From Lacisediminihabitans changchengi (GTDB taxonomy: Bacteria > Actinomycetota > Actinomycetes > Actinomycetales > Microbacteriaceae): 64,000 bases of DNA. The stretch is taken from assembly GCF_016634425.1 (NCBI RefSeq), contig NZ_JAEPES010000002.1:310001-374000 (forward strand), in the 5' to 3' direction. The notes beneath the pieces are model-generated. The model made no database searches. It was not told the origin of the DNA and worked only from the letters and a program-made list of their open reading frames with translations. A program made the translations under genes and the position numbers. Below are positions 33,954-42,720 of this stretch, piece by piece. The first letter of the stretch is position 1, and each line of letters opens with the position of its first letter.

Positions 33954-34618
33954 CTGGGGTCTGCAGCATCCCGTTCCCTGCGGGCGCGGATCCGGCCCTG
34001 CAAGTAGTGGATCAGCACGGGAATCAGGGTGAGCAGCACGACCGCGATCAGTACGACGTCGATGTACTTGATCACGAAGTCGGCGACCGGCTTCACGTTG
34101 CCGAGCACGAAACCGATGATGGTGACGCCGGCGCCCCAGATGAATGCGCCGATGGCGTTGTAGAGGGAGTACTTGCGGTAGTTCATCTTGCCCACGCCCG
34201 CGGCGATCGGGGCGAAGGTGCGCACCACTGGGACGAAGCGCGCGATGATGACCGCAAGTCCGCCGTACTTGGCGAAGAATTCGTTGGTGCGGCGCACGCT
34301 GGCCATGCTGATCAGGCCATCCTCTTTGCGTTCGAAGATGGCCGGCCCGCTCTTCTTGCCGATGTAATAGCCCGCCTCGCCACCGAGGAAGGCCGCGAGT
34401 CCGATCGCCAAAGCCACCCAGATGATCGGGACGTCGATGACGTGGCGGAATGTCAGCAGCCCGGTGATCAGCAAGAGCGTGTCACCGGGGAAGACGAAAC
34501 CGATCAGCAGGCCGGTTTCGGCGAAGATGATCGCGCAGACCACGAGGAGAGCCCACGGGCCGGCGCCGGTGATCAGATGGTTCGGGTCGAGCCAGGGGAG
34601 GAGGGCGGAAGGCTGCAA
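33950..34618 (-). CDS. DedA-family membrane protein
   Basis: A 222-aa inner-membrane protein of the DedA/SNARE-associated family, thought to be lipid (undecaprenyl- or phosphatidyl-) flippases or proton-dependent transporters. Family features include the ETGLLIGFVFPGDTLL helix, GYYIGKKSGP and RFVPVVRTFAPIAAGVGKM, with its essential Arg residues. The start is read as TTG at 34618, with GGAG about 9 nt upstream. The tRNA-Leu gene lies just upstream on the same strand. Confidence 0.85.
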   Translation of the reverse strand: MQPSALLPWLDPNHLITGAGPWALLVVCAIIFAETGLLIGFVFPGDTLLLITGLLTFRHVIDVPIIWVALAIGLAAFLGGEAGYYIGKKSGPAIFERKEDGLISMASVRRTNEFFAKYGGLAVIIARFVPVVRTFAPIAAGVGKMNYRKYSLYNAIGAFIWGAGVTIIGFVLGNVKPVADFVIKYIDVVLIAVVLLTLIPVLIHYLQGRIRARRERDAADPS

Positions 34619-34703
34619 AGCGGAGTACTCCAGTCGTGTGTTAGCCCGTAGAGGTGCTAGCTCAGGGTAGCGCCATGACTCTGGGAGCCGGAGAGCACAT
34701 CTG

Positions 34704-34785
34704 TGCGGGAGAAGGGACTCGAACCCTCACGCCTTGCGGCACAGGAACCTAAATCCTGCGTGTATACCAATTTCACCACTCCCGC
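34704..34785 (-). tRNA. tRNA-Leu, anticodon UAG
   Basis: On the minus strand the acceptor stem GCGGGAG/CTCCCGC, a D-arm, an anticodon stem CAGGA/TCCTG with loop TTTAGGT (anticodon TAG), a 14-nt long variable arm typical of class II tRNAs, and a T-arm with loop TTCGAGT are all present. The discriminator is A; CCA is not encoded. Confidence 0.95.
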
Positions 34786-34815
34786 GGGGAGCGATCTATT
34801 GTATGGGAGAGCGGC

Positions 34816-36021
34816 TCAGAGCCGGTCGACCTCGGCGCTGCGTGCCGGCACGATCGGCACCGCGATCGCGGGGAACAGCGCGACGATGAGGAATGCCAGG
34901 GGATAGCCGACGATGGCGATCAGGCCGCCGACAAGCGGGCCGACCGCCGAGGCCGCCACGAACTGGCCGGTGTTCTGGATGCCGAGCGCACGGCCAGACC
35001 ACCGCGCTCCCGACATCTCTGCGACCGAGGTGAAGGCGAGCCCGTTGTCGGCGACCGTGACGGTCATGGCGATGAGCAGCACCAGCGCCCCAGCCTGCCA
35101 CCCTGCGGCCCCACTCGCCCCGAGCAGCAGCATGACCGCGACCGCGGACAGGGCGACCCAGCGCAGCGGTCCGACGCGGCTGCCGACCCGATCGCTCAGC
35201 ACGCCGACCCCGATTCGGCCGACCGCCCCGAGGAACTGCGCGATGCCGACCAGGATTCCCGCGGCCAGCGGCGTCCACTGCAGCTGCGTCACCAGCCAGA
35301 CCAGCCCGAACGTGGAGAGGGTGAACTGGGGAACGACGAGCAGGATCGAGACGAGGTGGATGCGCCAGAGGAATCCGCTCCCCCGGTAGGGATTGGCGGC
35401 CGGACCGGTCGCCGCCGGCGCGGACCCCCGCGGCGGATTCACGACGAAGATTGCGCAGAGCACGGCAAGAAGGGCGGTGAGCGCCAGCGGAATGACGAAC
35501 GCCGCCGCGATCCCCTCGGTTGCGGCGATCGTCGGCACAGTCAGCGCAGCGACGGTCACACCCAGCGGCTGACACATCTGTCGGATGCCCATGGCAAGAC
35601 CGCGACGCTCCTTGGCGAACCAGCCGACCACGACCTTGCCGCTCGCGGAGTTGGTGCTGGCGGATGCCGCCCCACCGAGCAGCAGGAAGACGCCGAGCTC
35701 CAGATACCCGTGCGCGGTGATCGCGCCGACGGTAGCTAGTGCGGTGAGCGCGAGCCCGCCGGCGATAACCCATTTCTCGCCGACGCGATCCGCGAGCGCC
35801 CCCCAGAGCACCAGGGTGAGCACCATTCCCATGGTCGGGGTCGCTGCGAGCAGGCCGGCCTGGGCGAGCGACAGGCCGCGCTCGGTGTGCAGCAGAGGGA
35901 TGAGGAACGCTGGCGTCGAGACGAAGACGGTGCCGGCGGTCTGCGCGACAACGCCGAGCACGAGGGCGCTCCAGGCCCGGCGGGCGCGGAGTGCGGGAGG
36001 CATCGTCTCAAGAGCGGTCAC
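34816..36021 (-). CDS. MFS transporter
   Basis: A 401-aa major facilitator with twelve predicted spans. The loop 2-3 motif GALADRVGEKWV and the repeated form LSDRVGSRVG in the second half are the classic MFS signatures, and WFAKERRGLAMGIRQ resembles sugar-phosphate/anion or nitrate-type carriers. No substrate can be named. The GTG start at 36021 follows TAGCGT by 6 nt on the minus strand. It is divergent from the neuA operon. Confidence 0.83.
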   Translation of the reverse strand: MTALETMPPALRARRAWSALVLGVVAQTAGTVFVSTPAFLIPLLHTERGLSLAQAGLLAATPTMGMVLTLVLWGALADRVGEKWVIAGGLALTALATVGAITAHGYLELGVFLLLGGAASASTNSASGKVVVGWFAKERRGLAMGIRQMCQPLGVTVAALTVPTIAATEGIAAAFVIPLALTALLAVLCAIFVVNPPRGSAPAATGPAANPYRGSGFLWRIHLVSILLVVPQFTLSTFGLVWLVTQLQWTPLAAGILVGIAQFLGAVGRIGVGVLSDRVGSRVGPLRWVALSAVAVMLLLGASGAAGWQAGALVLLIAMTVTVADNGLAFTSVAEMSGARWSGRALGIQNTGQFVAASAVGPLVGGLIAIVGYPLAFLIVALFPAIAVPIVPARSAEVDRL

Positions 36022-36114
36022 GATTCCACGCTATCGCCGCAGCCGTCTCCGAGCGGACGGATGCCGGACACCATCCGTTCATTCGGCGTTGGCGACACTG
36101 CCGCCGAGCGTACT

Positions 36115-36120
36115 TAGTCT
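36115..36120 (+). promoter_or_regulatory. TAGTCT -10 element of the neuA operon
   Basis: TAGTCT lies 7 nt before an in-frame ATG at 36128, predicting a leaderless start there. Within the first codons of that extension a perfect 7-bp hairpin (36130-36146, loop AAC) precedes the second ATG at 36167. Confidence 0.5.
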
Positions 36121-36166
36121 CTCCGGAATGGCTTCGAACCGAAGCCATGAGATCGAGAGGCAAGTC

Positions 36167-36895
36167 ATGAGCGTCGTCGCCGTGATCCCCGCGCGCGGAG
36201 GGTCGAAGGGTGTGCCGGGCAAGAACCTGCGCACGGTCGGCGGGGTCGCTCTGGTGGCGCGAGCCGTGGCATCCGCACGGGCCAGTCGGTTCGTCGATCG
36301 CGTGATCGTCAGCACTGACGACCCGTTCATCGGCGCGGTCGCGACCGATGCCGGCGCCGAGGTCTTCGGACGCCCCGCCGCTCTCGCCACCGATCACGCG
36401 ACCTCGGAGTCTGCACTGCTGCACGTGCTCGATGAGTTGCCCACAGATCCGGACGTGCTCGTCTTCATCCAGGCCACGTCACCGTTCATCGACGTGGATG
36501 CCCTCGACGAGGCCATCGACCGCGTTCTCAATGGAGGGGAAGACGTCGTCTTCTCTGCGATCGAGAGCCACGCCTTCCTCTGGCGACTCGCGCCGGGCGG
36601 GGCGCGCGGGGTGAACCACGATGCGGCCTTCCGGCAGCGCCGCCAGGATCGCACTCCCGAATATCGCGAGACCGGCGCGTTCTACGTGATGCGCGCAGGC
36701 GGGTTTCGCCAGAACTCGTTCCGCTTTTTCGGTCGTGTGGGGGTTGCGCTCGTCGACGAGCGCACCGCCATCGAGATCGACACCGAAGACGAATTGGCTC
36801 TCGCCGACTCGATGGCACCGCTGCTCGACCCAGTGGTCGTTCGCACGATGAGCCTCCACGACCACAGAAACAGTTACGAAGGGTGGACAGCATGA
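36167..36895 (+). CDS. neuA: acylneuraminate cytidylyltransferase family protein
   Basis: A 242-aa enzyme that activates a nonulosonic acid (sialic acid, Kdn or a relative) with CTP. The nucleotide-binding signature AVIPARGGSKGVPGKNL (5-21) is intact, and QATSPFIDVDAL and RTPEYRETGAFY are typical of this family. The start at 36167 matches the family N-terminus and has GAGAGG upstream. A 13-residue longer form from 36128 is possible because of the promoter position. It heads a three-gene operon with 4-nt overlaps. Substrate identity is inferred from family only. Confidence 0.85.
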   Translation: MSVVAVIPARGGSKGVPGKNLRTVGGVALVARAVASARASRFVDRVIVSTDDPFIGAVATDAGAEVFGRPAALATDHATSESALLHVLDELPTDPDVLVFIQATSPFIDVDALDEAIDRVLNGGEDVVFSAIESHAFLWRLAPGGARGVNHDAAFRQRRQDRTPEYRETGAFYVMRAGGFRQNSFRFFGRVGVALVDERTAIEIDTEDELALADSMAPLLDPVVVRTMSLHDHRNSYEGWTA

Positions 36896-37764
36896 CCGTC
36901 ACAATTGGACGATCGACAATCGGAGCGGGCCAGCCGGTCTACGTGATCGGCGAGATCGGGCTCAACCACAACGGCGATGTCGACCTCGCGATGCAGCTCA
37001 TCGACGTGGCGGCAGACGCCGGCGCGCAGGCAGTGAAGTTCCAGAAGCGCACGCCGGAGATCTCGACGCCGGAGCACATGAAGAGCACCCCGCGGGAGAC
37101 CCCGTGGGGCACCATGACCTATCTCGACTACCGCTACCGCGTCGAGTTCAGCCGCGAGCAGTACGTGGAGATCGGCGACTACGCCACCCTCCGCGGGCTC
37201 GACTGGTTCGCCTCCCCGTGGGACGAGCCCTCCGTCGACTTCCTCGAAGACCTCAACGTCGTCGCTCACAAGGTGGCCTCCGCCTCGGTGACCGACCTCG
37301 GGATGCTGCGGGCGCTCGCCGCGACCGGCAAGCCGATCATCCTGTCGACCGGCATGTCGACGCTGGAGCAGATCGACGCGGCCGTTGCAGTCTTCGACCC
37401 GAGCAAGCTGATCATCTTGCACGCGACGTCCACCTACCCGCTGCCGCCCGAGGAGGCGAACCTGCGGATGATCTCCACGCTGCAGGAGCGCTACCCCGAG
37501 ATCCCGATCGGCTACTCGGGCCACGAGACCGGCCTGCAGATCTCCGTCGCGGCCGTAGCGCTGGGCGCCACCGTCGTGGAGCGTCACATCACCCTCGACC
37601 GGGCGATGTGGGGCAGTGACCACGCCGCGTCGCTCGAGCCTGATGCTTTCGCGCACCTGGTGACGGACATCCGGATTGTCGGCGAAGCGCTCGGCGACGG
37701 CGAGAAGCGCATCTACCCGGGGGAGTTGGCGCCCCTGGCGAAGCTCCGTCGCGTGCCGGCATGA
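36892..37764 (+). CDS. neuB: N-acetylneuraminate synthase family protein, no SAF domain
   Basis: A 290-aa TIM-barrel synthase that condenses phosphoenolpyruvate with a hexose derivative to a nonulosonic acid. The family start VIGEIGLNHNGD (18-29), AVKFQKRTPE, STGMSTLEQID and IPIGYSGHETG are all present. Classical NeuB is about 340 aa with a C-terminal antifreeze-like SAF domain; here the chain stops after the barrel (GEKRIYPGELAPLAKL), so that domain is missing. Overlaps at both ends show tight coupling with neuA and the DUF6716 gene. The product may be Kdn rather than a neuraminate. Confidence 0.85.
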   Translation: MTVTIGRSTIGAGQPVYVIGEIGLNHNGDVDLAMQLIDVAADAGAQAVKFQKRTPEISTPEHMKSTPRETPWGTMTYLDYRYRVEFSREQYVEIGDYATLRGLDWFASPWDEPSVDFLEDLNVVAHKVASASVTDLGMLRALAATGKPIILSTGMSTLEQIDAAVAVFDPSKLIILHATSTYPLPPEEANLRMISTLQERYPEIPIGYSGHETGLQISVAAVALGATVVERHITLDRAMWGSDHAASLEPDAFAHLVTDIRIVGEALGDGEKRIYPGELAPLAKLRRVPA

Positions 37765-39047
37765 CCGATCCGGTTCGGATCCTCGCCGTCGCGGATTCGG
37801 ACTCCTACGTCAAGTGGGGTGCCGCGCTGCTCGCCCACGCCCCCGCCGGGTGGGACCGGCGGATGGTGGTGCTGGCGAGCCCGGTGCTGCCGAGCTCCGA
37901 CCAGCTCACCGCCGCGCTCGCCACCGCCTCGCGCACGATCGGTCGACCCGCGGTGATCGACCTCGCCGCGCTGGCGGTCCGCGTCGCCAAGAGCAATCCG
38001 GATGTCGTGCTGCTGTCGGTGCGCGGCCCGCTGGTCAAGGTGGTGGTTCGTGCCATCCTCGGCGCCTGCCCGAACCGTCCGGTGATCGTGACCGGACTGC
38101 CCGGCATCTCGATCCCGGCAACGCGCATGGCGATCGCGCACCGCGCGCAGGCCGACCTGTTCGTCGTGCATTCGCGGCGTGAGATCACGGAGTTCTCGGC
38201 CCTGGCCGAGCGCATGCACATCGATCAGCGCTTCGGTCTGGCCAGCCTTCCGTTCATGCCGACCCCGGCCGGACCGCGCTCAGACTCCGGCGACATCATC
38301 TTCGCGGCCCAGGCCAAGGTGCCGGCGAGCAAGAGTGAGCGCCTCTCCCTGCTGGGCTGGCTCGCGGAGTCGGCGCGTCGGCATCCGTCACGCCGTGTCG
38401 TGGTCAAGGTGCGGGCGGTGCACGGCGAGCAGCAGACCCACGCGGAGACTCACGACTACGCCGATCTGATCGGTGAACTCGATCCACCGGCCCCCGACAA
38501 TCTGGTCGTCGAGGGCGGTGCCATGGGTGCTCATCTCGCCGCGGCGGGCGGTCTCGTCACGGTTAGTTCCACCGCGTCGATCGAGGCCATCGCGCTCGGG
38601 TGCCCGGTTCTGATCCTCGACGACTTCGGCATCCGTCACAGTCTGATCAACACGGTCTTCGAGGGCAGCGGACTGTTCGGCGGGTCGGACGACCTCGTGT
38701 CGGCGCGATTTCACCAGCCTCACGCGGCCTGGCTCGAGCAGAACTACTTCCACGGCGCGGCGGCGGATGACTGGGTCGCCCAGGTGCGAGAGCTGCTCGA
38801 ACAGCGCGCAACGGTGGGCCTGCCGACTCCCGTTCTGCCGCGCGGCGAGACCGGCGGCAAGCTGCGTCGCGCCTGGGACCGCAAGCGCGCGCTTGGCCGG
38901 TTCGACCGCAGTTGGTCGGGCACCGTGGCACTCGCGGTCGGGATGCCGGCGCTGGTGCTGTTGCGGTCGACGCGCAGGCTGCGCAAGGCACTGCGTCGCG
39001 GACCCGAGCCGGTGGTACTGCCCGAAGACACGCGGGTGGGGGCGTAG
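37761..39047 (+). CDS. DUF6716 putative glycosyltransferase
   Basis: A 428-aa protein beginning with a Rossmann-type ILAVADSDSYVKWGAAL and continuing with GT-B-like features; GLVTVSSTASIEAIALGCPVLILDD resembles the donor-binding region of polysialyltransferase- or CDP-glycerol-type enzymes. I recognise it as the DUF6716 family, which travels with neuA and neuB in Microbacteriaceae. The natural inference is that it transfers the CMP-activated nonulosonic acid made by its two partners to a wall polymer. The C-terminus is basic with a short hydrophobic stretch. Confidence 0.75.
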   Translation: MTDPVRILAVADSDSYVKWGAALLAHAPAGWDRRMVVLASPVLPSSDQLTAALATASRTIGRPAVIDLAALAVRVAKSNPDVVLLSVRGPLVKVVVRAILGACPNRPVIVTGLPGISIPATRMAIAHRAQADLFVVHSRREITEFSALAERMHIDQRFGLASLPFMPTPAGPRSDSGDIIFAAQAKVPASKSERLSLLGWLAESARRHPSRRVVVKVRAVHGEQQTHAETHDYADLIGELDPPAPDNLVVEGGAMGAHLAAAGGLVTVSSTASIEAIALGCPVLILDDFGIRHSLINTVFEGSGLFGGSDDLVSARFHQPHAAWLEQNYFHGAAADDWVAQVRELLEQRATVGLPTPVLPRGETGGKLRRAWDRKRALGRFDRSWSGTVALAVGMPALVLLRSTRRLRKALRRGPEPVVLPEDTRVGA

Positions 39048-39107
39048 CGCGGCGGTCCCTGTGGATAACTCGCGACGCACTTTCGGCGGATCGCGCACAC
39101 TGTTCGC

Positions 39108-40340
39108 ATGTCGCAGGCGGTCACCCTCATCACCGAGCAGGTGCGTGAGCGCGTGCGCCGCGACGGTGTCGACCTCGGGCGTGACCGCTCGCTCACCGAC
39201 CGCTATGTGCGGGACGCCGTGCGCAGCTACAGCGAGCGCGCCCTGTCGGGCAGTCTGCCGATGCTCGCCGACGAGAACCAGGCCGCGCGAGAGATCGTCG
39301 CATCGATCACCGGCTTCGGCGCCCTCCAACCGTACTTCGACGACGTCGAGGTCGAGGAGATCTGGATAAACCGTCCAGACCGTGTGTTCATCGCTCGCAA
39401 CGGGGTGTCGGAGCTGACGCGAGTGGAGTTGACCGACTCCGAGGTGCGGGACCTGGTCGAGCGGATGCTGCAGTCATCCGGTCGTCGGGTGGACCTGTCG
39501 TCACCGTTCGTTGACGCGTCCCTGCCCGACGGGAGCCGACTCCACGTCGTCATCCCCGACGTGACCCAGAAGTCGTGGTCGGTCAACATCCGTAAGTTCG
39601 CCGCGCGCATCAGGGATCTGCAACGTCTGGTCGCGCTCGGGTCGCTGACGCAGCAGTCGGCCGAGTTTCTGCGGATGTGCGTGTTGGCCGGGCAGAACAT
39701 TTTAGTGTCAGGCGCCACCCAAAGCGGCAAGACGACCATGCTGAACGCCCTGCTCTCCGCCGCGCGGCCGGGGGAGCGCATCATCACGGTCGAGGAGACC
39801 TTCGAACTCGATCTCACCGCGCGCGACACGGTGGCGATGCAGTGCCGCCAGCCGAGTCTCGAAGGCACCGGGGAGATCACCCTGCGTCGCCTGATCAAAG
39901 AAGCCCTGCGCATGCGGCCCGACCGTCTCGTTGTCGGCGAGGTACGCGAGGCCGAGTCGCTCGACCTGCTGATCGCGTTGAACAGCGGGCTGCCCGGCAT
40001 GTGTTCGATCCACGCGAACGGCGCTCGCGATGCGCTGGCCAAGCTCTGCACGCTGCCGCTGCTGGCCGGGCGCAATATCGATGCTGCGTTCGTGGTGCCG
40101 ACGGTGGCGGCATCCATCGACATCGTCGTGCACTGCGAGCTCGCGCGCGGCGGCAGGCGACGGGTGACCGAGATCGTTGCGCCGAGCGGGCAGGTCTCCG
40201 CCGGGGTCATCGAGGCGAGCACCATCTTCGCCTCGCCCCGGGGAGCGCTGGAGCCGACCGGAAGCTATCCAACCAAGGCGGCGAAGTTCCGCGCCGCGGG
40301 CTTCGACCCGAGCACGATTCTCGCCGGGGGTCTCGGATGA
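39108..40340 (+). CDS. tadA: TadA/CpaF-type pilus assembly ATPase
   Basis: A 410-aa hexameric secretion ATPase. Walker A is GATQSGKT (202-209); the Asp and His boxes are visible around ITVEETFELDL and GMCSIHANGARDAL. It should power Tad-type pilus assembly from the cytoplasmic face. It is the first gene of a seven-gene operon (39108-43593). A TGTGGATAA sequence (DnaA-box-like) lies 40 nt upstream, and no strong ribosome site is seen. Confidence 0.9.
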   Translation: MSQAVTLITEQVRERVRRDGVDLGRDRSLTDRYVRDAVRSYSERALSGSLPMLADENQAAREIVASITGFGALQPYFDDVEVEEIWINRPDRVFIARNGVSELTRVELTDSEVRDLVERMLQSSGRRVDLSSPFVDASLPDGSRLHVVIPDVTQKSWSVNIRKFAARIRDLQRLVALGSLTQQSAEFLRMCVLAGQNILVSGATQSGKTTMLNALLSAARPGERIITVEETFELDLTARDTVAMQCRQPSLEGTGEITLRRLIKEALRMRPDRLVVGEVREAESLDLLIALNSGLPGMCSIHANGARDALAKLCTLPLLAGRNIDAAFVVPTVAASIDIVVHCELARGGRRRVTEIVAPSGQVSAGVIEASTIFASPRGALEPTGSYPTKAAKFRAAGFDPSTILAGGLG

Positions 40341-41203
40341 TTCTCGTACTCGGTGTGACGCTCGGACTGGGGCTGCTGCTCGTCGTCTCGCCGGTCGTCT
40401 GGCCGGCGGGGCGAGGGCGCGAGGCTCGACCGGAGGGGCGGATGTCCGCGGGCCTCCGCGAGCGGCTCGCCCAGGCCGGGCTGCACTCCGTCTCCATCAC
40501 CGCCCTCGTGCTCGTCTCGGTGATCGCCGCACTTGTCGTAGCAGCACTGTGCTTTGTGCTGGTGCCGGTGGCTGCGATCGCGCTCATCGCCGGGCTCGTC
40601 GCGCTCGCGCTGCCGGCCATGGCCGTCACGTGGCGGGCACGAGCCCGTCGCCGGGCCACCCGGGTGCTCTGGCCCGACGTCGTCGACCACCTCGTGTCGG
40701 CGGTGCGGTCGGGCTTGGCGCTCCCCGACAGCCTGGTCACCCTGGCGCACTCGGGACCGGTCGCCACTCGGGATGCCTTTGCCGCCTTCGAGCGGGAGTA
40801 CCGGGCCACCGGCAACTTCGGTCTGTGCGTCGACGACCTCAAGCGTCGCCTGGCGGACCCGGTCGCCGACCGGATTCTGGAGACCCTGCGCATGTCGCGG
40901 GAGGTCGGTGGCAGCGAGCTCACCACCGTGCTCCGCGGCCTCGCGGCCTACCTGCGTCAGGAGGCGGCGATCCGCGCGGAGGTCGAGGCCCGGCAGTCCT
41001 GGGTGCTGAACGCGGCCAAACTCGGCGTTGCCGCACCGTGGGTGATCCTGCTGCTGCTCGCCACCCGCCCCGAGGCCGCTCGCGCCTACAACTCGCCGGG
41101 CGGGGTGACCATCATCGTTGCCGGGCTGGTCGTCACGGTGATCGCCTATCGCGTCATGCTCGGGCTCGGCCGCATCCCCGAGGAGCGCCGATGGTTCAGT
41201 TGA
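40337..41203 (+). CDS. tadB: TadB-type pilus inner-membrane platform protein
   Basis: A 288-aa type II secretion F-like protein with hydrophobic helices at the N-terminus (1-20, 50-95) and C-terminus (about 225-280) around the cytoplasmic GspF domain (LWPDVVDHLVSAVRSGLALPDSL). It is the platform that TadA would drive. The ATG at 40337 overlaps the tadA stop (ATGA). A longer frame in the same register is not needed. Confidence 0.85.
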   Translation: MILVLGVTLGLGLLLVVSPVVWPAGRGREARPEGRMSAGLRERLAQAGLHSVSITALVLVSVIAALVVAALCFVLVPVAAIALIAGLVALALPAMAVTWRARARRRATRVLWPDVVDHLVSAVRSGLALPDSLVTLAHSGPVATRDAFAAFEREYRATGNFGLCVDDLKRRLADPVADRILETLRMSREVGGSELTTVLRGLAAYLRQEAAIRAEVEARQSWVLNAAKLGVAAPWVILLLLATRPEAARAYNSPGGVTIIVAGLVVTVIAYRVMLGLGRIPEERRWFS

Positions 41204-42138
41204 CGCCGCTGACAGCCTGGAGCATCCTTCTCGGCCTGTCGCTCGGTCTCGGGCTGTGGTCGCTGGCGAGCATGCTGCCGCGCCTGAGCCGACCGCGACT
41301 CATCCACCGGGTGGCGCCGTACCTCGTCGATGTGTCGCCGGGTGCGCGCGAACTCCTTGCCCGGCGCAGCGTCGAGCCGCTTCCCGTGGTCGGTGCGCTG
41401 TTGTCGCCCCTGACCGGGCGGGCACGAGCACTGCTCGGTCGGCTGCTCGGTGGGCCGACCACGATCGAGCTGCGCTTGCGCCAGTCCGGGACCAGCCTGA
41501 CGGTGGACGAGTTCCGGGCGCGGCAATTGGTCTGGGGTGTCAGCGGGGCCGGGCTGGGTCTGCTGCTCTCGATCGCGCTCGCTCGCACCAGTGGTCTGCC
41601 CTTCGCGATCCACCTGCTGATCGTGGCCGGAGCAGCGGTCGCCGGGGTGGTGCTCCGCGACTATCTGCTGCAGCGCGCGGCGAAGAGGCGCGTCGAACGA
41701 ATCCGTGAGGAGCTGCCCACCGTGCTGGAGTTTCTCACGCTGAGCCTCTCCGCCGGTGAGGGAATCCTCGACGCCATTCGTCGGGTCGCCGGCGCGAGCC
41801 ATGGCGAGCTCGCTCAGGAGCTCTCCCGGGTGATCTCCGCGGTCAACACCGGGCTCCCGCTGGCGGAGTCGCTGACCGGTCTGGCCTCCGCCCTGCAGTT
41901 GGCACCGTTGTCGCGGGCGGTCGACCACATCACCGGGGCACTCGAACGCGGCACGCCGCTAGCCGAGGTGCTTCGGGCGCAGGCGCAAGATGCGCGCGAC
42001 GACGCGAAGCGCGAACTGCTCGAGGTCGCCGGCAAAAAGGAGGTCGCCATGATGGTGCCCCTGGTTTTTCTCATCCTGCCGATGACCGTGATTTTCGCGA
42101 TCTTTCCCGGGATCGCCGTGCTGCAAATGGGTTTCTAG
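41191..42138 (+). CDS. tadC: TadC-type pilus inner-membrane platform protein
   Basis: A 315-aa second GspF-family platform protein with four to five membrane helices; the cytoplasmic domain contains LPTVLEFLTLSLSAGEGILDAIRRV and the end VFLILPMTVIFAIFPGIAVLQMGF. The ATG at 41191 has GAGG 7 nt upstream and overlaps tadB by 13 bp. TadB and TadC together form the platform under the growing pilus. Confidence 0.85.
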   Translation: MVQLTPLTAWSILLGLSLGLGLWSLASMLPRLSRPRLIHRVAPYLVDVSPGARELLARRSVEPLPVVGALLSPLTGRARALLGRLLGGPTTIELRLRQSGTSLTVDEFRARQLVWGVSGAGLGLLLSIALARTSGLPFAIHLLIVAGAAVAGVVLRDYLLQRAAKRRVERIREELPTVLEFLTLSLSAGEGILDAIRRVAGASHGELAQELSRVISAVNTGLPLAESLTGLASALQLAPLSRAVDHITGALERGTPLAEVLRAQAQDARDDAKRELLEVAGKKEVAMMVPLVFLILPMTVIFAIFPGIAVLQMGF

Positions 42139-42151
42139 AGAGGGGATGCAC

Positions 42152-42325
42152 ATGAACACGATCAGAGGATGGGCGGCTCGCCTGCAGGGCGATCGGGGGG
42201 ATGTGCCGGGGTGGGTGTTGATCACATTGATGACCGCAGGTCTCGTCGTCATCATCTGGGCTCTTGCCGGTCCGGCGCTGAGTAGCGTCTTCCAGCAGGC
42301 GATCGACAAGGTCACCGGCTTCTGA
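42152..42325 (+). CDS. Flp/pilin-like small protein
   Basis: A 57-aa protein: a short polar N-terminus containing two Arg-Gly/Asp motifs (QGDRGDVPGW), then one hydrophobic segment (about 20-42, WVLITLMTAGLVVIIWALAG) and a short polar tail. AGGGG 6 nt before the ATG at 42152 supports translation; a nearer in-frame ATG at 42146 is too close to it. Size, position between tadC and tadE and the hydrophobic pattern make it the likely major pilin. It lacks the Glu at +5 of classical pilins. TGATG overlaps with the next start. Confidence 0.8.
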   Translation: MNTIRGWAARLQGDRGDVPGWVLITLMTAGLVVIIWALAGPALSSVFQQAIDKVTGF

Positions 42326-42720
42326 TGCTGTCGGCAGTTCGTCGCGACGACCGCGGCTCGGCACCCGCCGAGTTCGCGATGGTCGCCGGACTGCTCACCG
42401 TACTGACGCTGTCGGTACTTCAGCTCGGGCTAGCGCTGCACATCCGCAACACGGTGTTGGACTCGGCAGCGGAGGGCGCGCGATACGCGGCGCTGGCCGA
42501 CAACGGGCTGGCGGATGGGGTGCAGCGCTCGCGCGATCTCATCGCGGCGGCGTTGGGGCCGGACTATGCGCGAAACGTGACGGCCGAGTACGGCGCGTAC
42601 CTCGGACATCCGTCTACCGTCGTCACGGTGCGCACGCCGCTCCCGTTATTCGGGTTAGTCGGGATCGATGGCGGGCTGGAGGTGAGCGGGCATGCAGCGC
42701 TGGAGACTCTGGATCGCTGA
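42325..42720 (+). CDS. TadE-like minor pilin
   Basis: A 131-aa TadE-family pseudopilin. DDRGSAPAEFAMVAGLL places a Glu at +5 after the Gly, which matches the class III prepilin cleavage motif, followed by one hydrophobic helix (about 17-40) and a periplasm-facing domain. Its start overlaps the Flp-like stop (TGATG). Confidence 0.82.
   Translation: MLSAVRRDDRGSAPAEFAMVAGLLTVLTLSVLQLGLALHIRNTVLDSAAEGARYAALADNGLADGVQRSRDLIAAALGPDYARNVTAEYGAYLGHPSTVVTVRTPLPLFGLVGIDGGLEVSGHAALETLDR

Noticed and set aside
39060..39068. possible replication origin
   Set aside because: Only a single DnaA-box match, no AT-rich unwinding region and no dnaA, dnaN or parAB genes in the window.
39677..41203. 508-codon version of tadB beginning inside tadA
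   Set aside because: The N-terminal 220 codons are an out-of-frame read of tadA; the ATG at 40337 overlapping the tadA stop gives the normal TadB length.
40177..42138. 653-codon version of tadC
   Set aside because: The first 338 codons are an out-of-frame read of tadA and tadB; the ATG at 41191 has a ribosome site and normal TadC length.
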